A stretch of 5,976 nt of DNA from Bacteroidia bacterium (GCA_026391235.1 JAPLDV010000413.1:1-5976); one strand, 5' to 3'. Shown: positions 1-5,610, counted from the stretch's first letter. Numbers and translations: made by a program. The notes: generated by a model from the sequence alone, not told the origin.

Positions 1-1343
1 AGCGCGTCCATCTTATTAACAATCTCCTTACGCAATTCAATGATCCTTAGAACATCGGGATCTTTTTTGCGCAGCATCCAGGTAAATCGGATGCGTGCGA
101 ACCATTTTCGGTTTTCGAACATGTAATGAAGCATATATACCCCGGTAGGAAGAAGTGTAAGCAGATAAGCCAGCCAGATCCACCATGTTTTGAAAATCAG
201 TCCGACAATGAGTGTCTGTAATCCATAGCAAATGGGCATCATCACCACCATGCTCAGAACGAACGCTCCTGTAGACCGGAACTGCGTATCCTTGAACAAT
301 TTGTGCGAGAGCCATTCAGGAATTCGGAACAGATGATAATTATTGATCAGGGCGTAAAGATGAAGCGGAAAACCGATGGCTACCACAAGAGTATTCAGGA
401 ACAATTTGAAAAAACCGTAGGGGCTATTTGCAGGAATATGATCGCGGAAGTTGTTGTTCTTCACCAGTTTCCAGTATTCCATGACCAGGCTGTTCATTTG
501 TGCTATTTCTTCCGGATGGCTCTCCCGAAGGTTGCCAATCATTTGAATCATAGCCTTGTCGCCATCAAATTTATCGAAGAGGGTTTTGCCGGGAAGGTTT
601 TTAAGCATGCGGTACCGCGGACCGTAAATGGTTCGTAAATCCATCACCATATAATAGATATCCTCCCATGGAATCTCAATCATATGTGGCTCAATATGAA
701 TACGGATCCGGTTGTTCAGCTCTTTCATTGCTTTCTGCGGGTCCTGCCGGTACAGATCCTTCAGGTCGGTAATGGTTATCGGATCAGCATAACTGACAGT
801 AAGCCGGCCTCTCACGTTCTCATAATTCGAATAGTCGATACCCGTGGGTATAATCTTAAGTCCCAGCTTAAAATCGCACTGATCTTCAGCTTCAAATGCA
901 ATTCTGGCCAGGCCTTTTTTCAGAGGCCTGAAAAAACGCTTATCGCTATGGTTGCCCTCGGGAAACAGGCATAATGTGTGCCCGGTGCTAAGTATTTCGG
1001 TGCAGCGGTCGAAAACTTCATTGTTTTTCTGAAGACTTCTGAATCCATCGCGGATGCGGTAAACCGGTAACATCTTGAGGAAATTCAATAATCTGGCAAT
1101 GAATTTGCTTTTAAAAATATCGGCCCTGGCCAGAAAAATGGGCTGTTGCGGAAGTGTCGAAACAAACACGAGTGCATCCATCAGAGCGTTCTGATGATTC
1201 GGGGCAAAAACGAGAGGATCGTTGGGTTGGAATTTATGGAGGCCTCGGACTTCGGTGCGGCGATAAAAAATATATTTAAAAGTAAAACTGACCCATAATC
1301 GGACAGCATAATAACCCCGTGAGAAATTTTCAATTTTTTTCAT
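1..1343 (-). CDS. PlsC-like 1-acyl-glycerol-3-phosphate acyltransferase family protein, 3' end cut by the window edge
   Basis: The frame is open from ATG at 1343 to base 1 without a stop: 447 codons seen, C-terminus missing. The N-terminal half has the landmarks of glycerolipid acyltransferases (LPLAT/PlsC fold). These are NHQNALMD at 49-56 (His50 and Asp56, one residue wider than the usual H-x4-D), LPVYRIRDG at 92-100, the substrate-binding FPEG at 127-130, and IIPTGIDY at 164-171. The family moves an acyl chain onto a lysophospholipid or glycerol-phosphate at the inner membrane face. After a helical middle come hydrophobic stretches near 309-331, 357-384 and 386-405, then a basic tail, so the protein is probably anchored by its C-terminal half. 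It lies 41 bases downstream of the symporter gene on the same strand, with no clear promoter between, so cotranscription is likely. The family is certain from the motifs; the exact substrate is not. No strong Shine-Dalgarno sequence precedes the ATG. Confidence 0.88.
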   Translation of the reverse strand, partial: MKKIENFSRGYYAVRLWVSFTFKYIFYRRTEVRGLHKFQPNDPLVFAPNHQNALMDALVFVSTLPQQPIFLARADIFKSKFIARLLNFLKMLPVYRIRDGFRSLQKNNEVFDRCTEILSTGHTLCLFPEGNHSDKRFFRPLKKGLARIAFEAEDQCDFKLGLKIIPTGIDYSNYENVRGRLTVSYADPITITDLKDLYRQDPQKAMKELNNRIRIHIEPHMIEIPWEDIYYMVMDLRTIYGPRYRMLKNLPGKTLFDKFDGDKAMIQMIGNLRESHPEEIAQMNSLVMEYWKLVKNNNFRDHIPANSPYGFFKLFLNTLVVAIGFPLHLYALINNYHLFRIPEWLSHKLFKDTQFRSTGAFVLSMVVMMPICYGLQTLIVGLIFKTWWIWLAYLLTLLPTGVYMLHYMFENRKWFARIRFTWMLRKKDPDVLRIIELRKEIVNKMDA

Positions 1344-1384
1344 TTGTAACTTATTTACTGGTGCGTGTCAAAATTGCTTTGTAC

Positions 1385-2320
1385 TCAGGTAACTTGGGTG
1401 ACGGGTCGTTGCGACCAGAATCCGGCCAGGATCAATCCGGAAATGATGTGCCATATGCCCCACCAGGCAGCGATAAATGCCATTCCACCCAAATCGAGAT
1501 CCGGCGGAAATATTTTTGGATTAAATATCAGGATAAGCCCTAATGCGGAATTCTGGATACCGGTTTCGAGGGAAATAGCGCGAATATCTTTAACGGGCCG
1601 CTTCATTATTTTGGCAAACGACCACCCCGTGAACAGTCCCAATGCATTATGAATGAGGACAATCACGAAAATCGGTGGAATGTAATTCAGAAAATGGTCG
1701 AAATTACTGGCAAAAGCCATAATGATGAAGGCTATAAAAGCCAGGAAGGAAAATATACGGATCGGTTTTATAATTTTTTTAGCCATTCCGGGGAAATACC
1801 TGTTGAACAGGATTCCCAGAGAGATGGGGATTCCCATAAGTATGATCACAGTGATAAACATTTGCAGCGGGTCAATTTCAAGGGGGCGCAGGAGGGGAGA
1901 GGATTTGATGTATAAGGATCCCCAGAGAGCGAAATTAGCCGGTGTCAGGATGATTGCAGCGATCGTTGCGAAGGCAGTCATGCTGACTGAAAGTGCCACG
2001 TTACCTTTGGCCAGTGAAGAGATAAAGTTGCTTACCATTCCGCCCGGGCAGGCTGCTACCAGGATCATACCGAGTGCCACGGCCGGTGATGGATTGATGA
2101 TTTTAACCAGCAGAAAAGTGACAGCCGGAAGCAGCACAAATTGTGATATCATTCCGGTAATCAATGATTTAGGCTTAGCTATTATCTCTTGAAATTGTTT
2201 GTAGTTAAGGTCCAGCGCAATGCCAAACATAATGAATGCGATGGTCAGGTTCATGATGAACAAACCTGTGGGACTGAAATTCAGGCGGATAGAATCGAGA
2301 ATTTCCAGGTTGTTGAACAT
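1385..2320 (-). CDS. Bile acid:sodium symporter (BASS/SBF) family transporter
   Basis: This 311-residue, strongly hydrophobic protein has about nine to ten membrane segments. It carries both signature regions of the family, one in each inverted half: ACPGG followed by SN at 90-98 in the N-terminal half, and ETGIQN at 252-257 in the C-terminal half. In characterised members these lie on the crossed, broken helices that form the sodium and substrate sites. The family couples sodium entry to uptake of organic anions such as bile acids, pantoate or keto acids. The substrate cannot be read from sequence, and 'bile acid' is only the family label. The ATG lies 6 bases after the stop of the Crp/Fnr gene and the acyltransferase starts 41 bases downstream, so the three genes look like one operon. 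Only a poor Shine-Dalgarno-like AAAG precedes the ATG, which is normal for Bacteroidetes. Length is typical of bacterial members. Confidence 0.9.
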   Translation of the reverse strand: MFNNLEILDSIRLNFSPTGLFIMNLTIAFIMFGIALDLNYKQFQEIIAKPKSLITGMISQFVLLPAVTFLLVKIINPSPAVALGMILVAACPGGMVSNFISSLAKGNVALSVSMTAFATIAAIILTPANFALWGSLYIKSSPLLRPLEIDPLQMFITVIILMGIPISLGILFNRYFPGMAKKIIKPIRIFSFLAFIAFIIMAFASNFDHFLNYIPPIFVIVLIHNALGLFTGWSFAKIMKRPVKDIRAISLETGIQNSALGLILIFNPKIFPPDLDLGGMAFIAAWWGIWHIISGLILAGFWSQRPVTQVT

Positions 2321-2326
2321 CTGGCT

Positions 2327-3028
2327 TTACATATTGGCTATTTTCCGAAGGCTGGGTATATCGAGCAAACTGATTTTCCGGCCATGGAGATCGATCAGGC
2401 TATCCAGTTTGAACTCGCTGAGCAGGCGTATAACCGATTCGGTGGCTGTGCCAACCATATTGGCCATTTCTTCCCGGGTAAGTGAAATCTGAAGAATCTT
2501 GCTTTCATCGAGACCAAAGGTATCCATCAAAAGCAGGAGGATTTCCGCTAACCTTTCCCTGACAGTTTTCTGAGCAATATCGGTGATAAAATTATTGGCT
2601 TCGCCGAGTTCGCGGCAGGTGAGCTGCATGAGCTGCATGGAGAAGGCGGCATTTTCTTTGACCAGCTGGAAGAGGTTTTCAGAGGGGATGAAACAGAGTA
2701 TGGAATCTTCGATAACTTTGGCTGTAGTGCAGGCGAGTTCTTTGCTGAGAACCGAACGGAACCCGAAGATATCACCGGTTTTGCCAAAACGGATGATCTG
2801 TTCCTTGCCATCGATACCGGTTTTGTAAATTTTGACGACACCACTCTGAACGCAATAGAATCCATTAATACGGTGGCCTTCATGGTAAATGATGTTGCCT
2901 CTCTTATACAGGCTGCACCCTTTGCCATAGTGTACCGACTCGAGCTGATCCGGGGTCAGGTCCTTAAAGATGGAATGACCTTTAATTATGCAGTCGTCAC
3001 AAACCGGAACGTGTGGAATGCTTTTCAT
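2327..3028 (-). CDS. Crp/Fnr-family transcriptional regulator
   Basis: From ATG at 3028 this encodes 233 residues. An N-terminal segment has a CxxC pair (Cys10, Cys13). A cyclic-nucleotide-binding-type beta-roll follows (about 20-120), then a long dimerisation helix (about 122-150) and a winged helix-turn-helix (about 152-225). The recognition helix reads TATESVIRLLSEF, keeping the Glu and Arg of the E-x-x-x-R DNA-contact pattern of CRP and FNR (Glu197, Arg201). Residues 106-117 align without gaps to the E. coli FNR region around ligand Cys122, giving Cys112 here. Cys10 and Cys13 match FNR Cys20 and Cys23, but the position of FNR Cys29 is Ser19. An upstream in-frame TTG at 3055 would add nine residues but falls on or before the promoter-like box at 3034-3041, so ATG 3028 is preferred. 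The gene heads a probable three-gene operon and is divergent from the OsmC-family gene. Its ligand and regulon are unknown. Confidence 0.9.
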   Translation of the reverse strand: MKSIPHVPVCDDCIIKGHSIFKDLTPDQLESVHYGKGCSLYKRGNIIYHEGHRINGFYCVQSGVVKIYKTGIDGKEQIIRFGKTGDIFGFRSVLSKELACTTAKVIEDSILCFIPSENLFQLVKENAAFSMQLMQLTCRELGEANNFITDIAQKTVRERLAEILLLLMDTFGLDESKILQISLTREEMANMVGTATESVIRLLSEFKLDSLIDLHGRKISLLDIPSLRKIANM

Positions 3029-3033
3029 GCACG

Positions 3034-3041
3034 CAAAGATA
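3034..3041 (-). promoter_or_regulatory. Bacteroidetes -7 promoter box for the Crp/Fnr operon
   Basis: On the minus strand the bases read TATCTTTG, an exact match to the Bacteroidetes -7 consensus TAnnTTTG. Only five bases separate it from ATG 3028, so the transcript would have a very short leader or none. No TTTG or TTG lies at the expected ~19-21 bases upstream, which weakens the call. Confidence 0.5.
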
Positions 3042-3111
3042 GAAAAATTCGACAAGCGGTTTATAATTATGTAACTAAATAAATATGTTCAATTATTCAA
3101 TCTTTTCGTTG

Positions 3112-3119
3112 TATCTTAG
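3112..3119 (+). promoter_or_regulatory. Possible -7 box for the OsmC-family gene
   Basis: TATCTTAG differs from the TAnnTTTG consensus at one position and would leave a 15-base leader. That leader holds purine-rich AGGAG (3118-3122) and AAGGA (3129-3133), unusually good Shine-Dalgarno-like sequence for this window. No convincing -33 element is visible. The 106 bases between the start codons 3028 and 3135 must hold both divergent promoters. A direct TTCAAT repeat at 3089-3102 lies between them, but I see no clear FNR- or CRP-type palindrome. Confidence 0.3.
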
Positions 3120-3134
3120 GAGAAAAAGAAGGAA

Positions 3135-3548
3135 ATGGAAAAGCAGATATCGGTGGTATGGAAGGGCAGCATGGCTTTTGAAGCTCAGATTGATGGCTAT
3201 AAACTGATGATGGATGCCACTCCTGCCACGGGCGGGCAGCACCAGGGACCCACGCCCAAGCCGTTACTGATGGCTTCACTGGGAGGCTGCACCGGTATGG
3301 ATGTGATCTCGCTGGCCCGGAAGATGAGGCAGGAAGTGGAATCTTTGGAAATTATCCTGAAAGGTTCGATAACAGACGAGCACCCGATGCATTACGAGGC
3401 GATTCACCTGATTTACGAATTTACGGGCAGGGAGCTCGACGCAGAAAAACTGCAAAAGGCCGTGGACCTCAGTCAGGAGAAATACTGCGGGGTCGTAGCT
3501 ACCCTCAAAAGGGCGGTGGGGATAACGTACGAAATTCTTATTAAGTAA
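3135..3548 (+). CDS. OsmC/Ohr-family protein, YhfA-like
   Basis: This 137-residue protein is of usual OsmC-superfamily length. It has the two conserved cysteines of the fold: Cys52 in GGCTGMD at the start of the central helix, and Cys118 in EKYCGV. In OsmC and Ohr these form the active site that reduces organic hydroperoxides. The details match E. coli YhfA better than OsmC or Ohr: GGC-x-x-x-D-V-x-S at the first cysteine, a TGREL turn at 97-101, AVDLSQEKYC at 109-118 and an AVGIT-Y ending. YhfA's own activity is not well established, so peroxide reduction here is inference. The protein has no signal peptide and should be cytosolic. A purine-rich tract (AGGAG, then AAGGA) precedes ATG 3135. 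It is divergent from the Crp/Fnr gene and convergent with pheS. Its TAA stop is also the first three bases of the downstream repeat array. Confidence 0.9.
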   Translation: MEKQISVVWKGSMAFEAQIDGYKLMMDATPATGGQHQGPTPKPLLMASLGGCTGMDVISLARKMRQEVESLEIILKGSITDEHPMHYEAIHLIYEFTGRELDAEKLQKAVDLSQEKYCGVVATLKRAVGITYEILIK

Positions 3549-3611
3549 TTATGCTCCCTTCGGTCGCTAATTATGCTCCCTTCGGTCGCTAATTATGCTC
3601 CCTTCGGTCGC
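3546..3611 (+). repeat. Three identical 22-base tandem copies (left edge of the array)
   Basis: The copies at 3546-3567, 3568-3589 and 3590-3611 are base-for-base identical (TAATTATGCTCC, then CTTCGGTCGC). The other units of the array have diverged. Perfect identity suggests recent expansion by slippage or unequal exchange. Confidence 0.95.
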
Positions 3612-3640
3612 TAACTAGGCTCGCTGCGCTCGCTAATTGG

Positions 3641-3655
3641 GCGCCCTGCGGGCGC
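3641..3655 (+). repeat. Self-complementary core of array unit 5
   Basis: GCGCCC TGC GGGCGC is a perfect 6-bp GC-only stem with a three-base loop. It is the most stable single-unit hairpin in the array and the last unit before the centre. Confidence 0.8.
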
Positions 3656-3772
3656 TATGGATGCACGGGGGAAACCCTTAGCGAGGCGTAAGCCGAGCCA
3701 ATTAGCGAGCGCAGCGAGCATAGTTAGTGAGCGAAGCGAACCAATTAGCGTAGCGAAGCGGAGCATAATTAT

Positions 3773-4792
3773 TTACAACGAGCTGGTGAACTGCCGCAGG
3801 AATCGTACGTCGTTCTCAAAGAGCAGCCTGATATCCTTAATCCCGAATTTCAGCAGGGCGATACGCTCGATTCCCATGCCAAAGGCAAAGCCGGTGTATT
3901 CCTGGCTGTCGATGCCCACGTTATCCAGCACATTCGGATCTACCATGCCGCAACCGAGGATTTCGAGCCAGCCTGTATATTTGCACATATTGCAGCCTTT
4001 TCCGCCGCAAAGGGTGCAGGAAACATCCATTTCGGCCGAAGGTTCGGTGAACGGGAAAAATGAGGGGCGGAGGCGTATCTGCGTATCCTTGCCGAACATC
4101 TCCTTGGAGAAAAAGAGGAGGGTTTGTTTCAGGTCGGCGAACGACACGTTTTTATCGATATAAAGGCCTTCCACCTGGTGAAAGATGCAGTGTGAGCGGG
4201 CAGAGATGGCTTCGTTGCGGAATACGCGGCCGGGGCTGATGGTGCGGATCGGCGGTTTTTGCTTTTCCATTACCCGCACCTGCACTGACGAGGTGTGGGT
4301 ACGGAGGAGAATATCAGGGTCCGACTCGATGAAAAAGGTATCCTGCATATCGCGGGCCGGGTGTTCGGGCGGGAAGTTCAGTGCCGAGAACACATGCCAG
4401 TCGTCCTCGATTTCCGGGCCGGTGGAGATGGTGAATCCCAGGCGGCCGAAAATATCGATGATCTCATTTCTGACGAGCGAAACCGGATGGCGCGATCCCA
4501 GCGGCATCGGGTCGCCGGGGAGGGTAAGATCGAGGGTGCGGTCGACCTTGAAGGTCGTTTTCAGCTTCTCCTGAATTTCCTTCAGCTTATTGATCGCCTG
4601 AGTCTTGAGAACATTCAGCTCCTGTCCGACTGCCCGTTTATCCTGGGGCGGCACCTCCTTGAACTGGTCCAACAGGAGGGTGATTTCGCCGCGCTTACCG
4701 AAGAGGTGCACGCGGAATTCTTCGGCAACGGTGGCGCTTTCGGTGTCGAAGGACTGTACTTCGGCGATCAGTTGTTTAATTTGGTCAAGCAT
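3773..4792 (-). CDS. pheS: Phenylalanine--tRNA ligase alpha subunit
   Basis: This is the catalytic alpha chain of the cytosolic alpha2-beta2 enzyme that charges tRNA-Phe with phenylalanine. The 339 residues are close to the usual length. An N-terminal coiled-coil tRNA-binding arm (about 1-85) is followed by the class II synthetase core: motif 1 near 94-116 (GSRHPVSLVRNEI), motif 2 near 184-206 (GRVFRNEAISARSHCIFHQ) and motif 3 near 304-315 (FGMGIERIALLK). LRTHTSSVQ (163-171) and GCGMVDPNVL (280-289) are also typical PheS signatures. Four cysteines at 259, 262, 267 and 270 form a C-x2-C-x4-C-x2-C cluster inserted before TGWLEILG, which suggests a small metal-binding knuckle absent from E. coli PheS. 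The beta subunit (pheT) is not in this window. The gene starts at ATG 4792 behind GGATAAAA, is downstream of the PPIase gene on the same strand, and converges on the OsmC-family gene across the repeat array. Confidence 0.97.
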   Translation of the reverse strand: MLDQIKQLIAEVQSFDTESATVAEEFRVHLFGKRGEITLLLDQFKEVPPQDKRAVGQELNVLKTQAINKLKEIQEKLKTTFKVDRTLDLTLPGDPMPLGSRHPVSLVRNEIIDIFGRLGFTISTGPEIEDDWHVFSALNFPPEHPARDMQDTFFIESDPDILLRTHTSSVQVRVMEKQKPPIRTISPGRVFRNEAISARSHCIFHQVEGLYIDKNVSFADLKQTLLFFSKEMFGKDTQIRLRPSFFPFTEPSAEMDVSCTLCGGKGCNMCKYTGWLEILGCGMVDPNVLDNVGIDSQEYTGFAFGMGIERIALLKFGIKDIRLLFENDVRFLRQFTSSL

Positions 4793-4841
4793 TTTTATCC
4801 AATTAGATTATCAATTGTTTGGTTGATCCACCTCACCCCAA

Positions 4842-4877
4842 CCCCTCTCCCGCGCTCGCAAGCTCACGGGAGAGGGG
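4842..4877. repeat. 11-bp perfect inverted repeat, dispersed-repeat type
   Basis: CCCCTCTCCCG (4842-4852) and CGGGAGAGGGG (4867-4877) pair perfectly around a 14-base loop, preceded by CCTCACCCCAA at 4831-4841. I recognise this CCTCACCCCAACCCCTCTCC type from non-coding gaps of many unrelated bacterial genomes. It lies between the PPIase and pheS genes. Neither strand has a T-run after the stem, so it is not a standard intrinsic terminator. In RNA it could still form a stable hairpin in the pheS leader or act as an RNA-stability element. Confidence 0.85.
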
Positions 4878-4892
4878 CTAGAGCTCTTGCCT

Positions 4893-4927
4893 GATACCTG
4901 ATACCCGATACCCGATACCCGATACCT
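4893..4927. repeat. Tandem heptamer GATACCY, five copies
   Basis: Five contiguous 7-base units follow one another: GATACCT, then GATACCC three times, then GATACCT. The run ends three bases before the minus-strand stop codon of the PPIase gene. The copy number could vary between strains by replication slippage. It is non-coding in this position. Confidence 0.92.
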
Positions 4928-4929
4928 GT

Positions 4930-5562
4930 TTATTTAACTACCTGAACGGAAAGGATCTTCACATCGGTGACCGGCTTGGTGGCGGTGCAGGGAACGAGGG
5001 CGATTTTGTCGACGATATCCAGGCCCTGGGTGACTTCGCCGTACACGGTATAGGTATAATCGAGGTGAGGGGTACCGCCGATGGTGGTATACACTTTACG
5101 CTGTTCCTCGGTGAATTTCGGATGGCGGCCGGTTTGTTCCAGCTGATCGAGCTGGGCGGCTGTAAATTTCTCGCCTACAACGATATAGAATTGTGATCCC
5201 GAGGAAGCTTTTTGGGGGTTATCGGTGCGGGCAGCGGCGAGGGCGCCTTTTTTGTGCCACCGGTTTGGACGGAATTCGGCCGGGATGGTACCGAGCTGCG
5301 GTCCGGGCTTGCTGGCGCGGGTGGTTGGGTCGCCGCCCTGGATCATGAAGTTTGGGATTACGCGGTGGAAGATGATACCCTCATAGAACTTCTCGTTCAC
5401 CAGTTTGATAAAATTATCCCGGTGGCCGGGGGTATCATCATAGAGGACGATTGTGATATCCCCCATGGAGGTTTTCATTTTGACCTTTGTTGACTGGGCC
5501 TGGTTTTCGCTGAGCATACTGAGAGTAATGAGTGCGGTTAATACTAAGGCAATTCGTTTCAT
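4930..5562 (-). CDS. Exported cyclophilin-type peptidyl-prolyl cis-trans isomerase
   Basis: This 210-residue protein begins with a signal peptide (MKR, a hydrophobic run to about 17, likely cleavage near Ala22). There is no lipobox cysteine, so it is probably periplasmic and soluble. The cyclophilin domain fills the rest and speeds proline isomerisation during protein folding. FHRVIPNFMIQGGD (65-78) carries the counterparts of cyclophilin A Arg55, Phe60, Met61 and Gln63 (Arg67, Phe72, Met73, Gln75). GSQFYIVVG (122-130) supplies Gln124 and Phe126. LDYTYTVYGEV (167-177) has Tyr171 where cyclophilin A has His126, as in bacterial PpiB proteins. An extra segment of about 35 residues (131-165, rich in Glu, Gln and Lys) sits between these last two motifs. 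The gene is upstream of pheS on the same strand, 137 bases away, and divergent from tRNA-Val. The start is the only sensible ATG ahead of the signal peptide and has no Shine-Dalgarno sequence. Confidence 0.95.
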   Translation of the reverse strand: MKRIALVLTALITLSMLSENQAQSTKVKMKTSMGDITIVLYDDTPGHRDNFIKLVNEKFYEGIIFHRVIPNFMIQGGDPTTRASKPGPQLGTIPAEFRPNRWHKKGALAAARTDNPQKASSGSQFYIVVGEKFTAAQLDQLEQTGRHPKFTEEQRKVYTTIGGTPHLDYTYTVYGEVTQGLDIVDKIALVPCTATKPVTDVKILSVQVVK

Positions 5563-5568
5563 AGCGGT

Positions 5569-5602
5569 AAAATTTAGGCGTGCAAGTTAGCAAAAAACCA
5601 AA
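5569..5602 (-). promoter_or_regulatory. Possible promoter of the PPIase gene
   Basis: On the minus strand, TTTG (5602-5599) is followed after 22 bases by TAAATTTT (5576-5569), one mismatch from TAnnTTTG. The spacer is slightly longer than usual and only six bases remain to ATG 5562. A weaker alternative is TAACTTGC at 5589-5582, which would give a 19-base leader but lacks a -33 element. Confidence 0.3.
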
Positions 5603-5610
5603 CAGGCGAT

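Larger units (their letters stand above)
3546..3771. repeat. Double-armed inverted array of ~22-base repeat units filling the gap between convergent genes
   Basis: Five head-to-tail 22-base units start at 3546, 3568, 3590, 3612 and 3634. Each begins TAAyTA or TAATTG and continues with a GC-rich core such as GCTCGCTGCGCTCGC. After a centre at 3656-3680 come four units in the opposite orientation (about 3681-3704, 3705-3726, 3727-3747, 3748-3771), each ending TTA. Unit 4 (3612-3633) and its opposite (3705-3726) are complementary at 21 of 22 positions. The outermost ends share TAATTATGCTCC in inverted form. The whole can fold into a long branched hairpin, with a GGG-GAAA-CCC mini-hairpin (3668-3677) near the top. 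It begins on the OsmC-family stop codon and ends one base before the pheS stop codon. There is no long T-run, so this is not a classical intrinsic terminator, though it may stop or buffer converging transcription. It carries no plausible gene. Confidence 0.9.

Noticed and set aside
303..974. Plus-strand frames of 111 and 96 codons (303-638, 684-974) and the minus-strand frame 37-315
   Set aside because: All lie inside the single open acyltransferase frame that runs from 1343 to base 1.
1722..2192. Plus-strand frame of 156 codons
   Set aside because: It is antisense to the BASS transporter gene. Its hydrophobic look comes from the opposite-strand membrane protein.
2621..2638. Nine-base direct repeat GAGCTGCAT twice
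   Set aside because: It encodes the QLMQLM stretch of the regulator's long helix and is explained by coding content.
2548..2928. Minus-strand frame of 126 codons
   Set aside because: It is an alternative frame inside the Crp/Fnr gene, with Ser/Lys-rich low-complexity translation typical of a shadow.
3029..3055. TTG start at 3055 for the Crp/Fnr gene
   Set aside because: The extension overlaps the exact -7 promoter box. Its nine residues are encoded by DNA that would lie at or upstream of the transcription start.
3056..3134. FNR- or CRP-type operator palindrome between the divergent genes
   Set aside because: Only AT-rich sequence and a direct TTCAAT repeat are visible. No inverted TTGAT/ATCAA or TGTGA/TCACA pair is present.
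3546..3771. CRISPR array
   Set aside because: Units are contiguous with no unique spacers, appear in both orientations, and no cas genes are visible.
3657..4163. Plus-strand frame of 168 codons starting inside the repeat array
   Set aside because: It reads the repeats and then the antisense strand of pheS, whose motifs are unmistakable. It shows no protein family features.
4842..4877. Intrinsic terminator for the PPIase transcript
   Set aside because: The stem is perfect but no T-run follows on either strand.
4295..4894. Plus-strand frame of 199 codons
   Set aside because: It is antisense to the pheS 5' half and runs into the GC-rich inverted repeat, where this repeat type commonly creates spurious frames.
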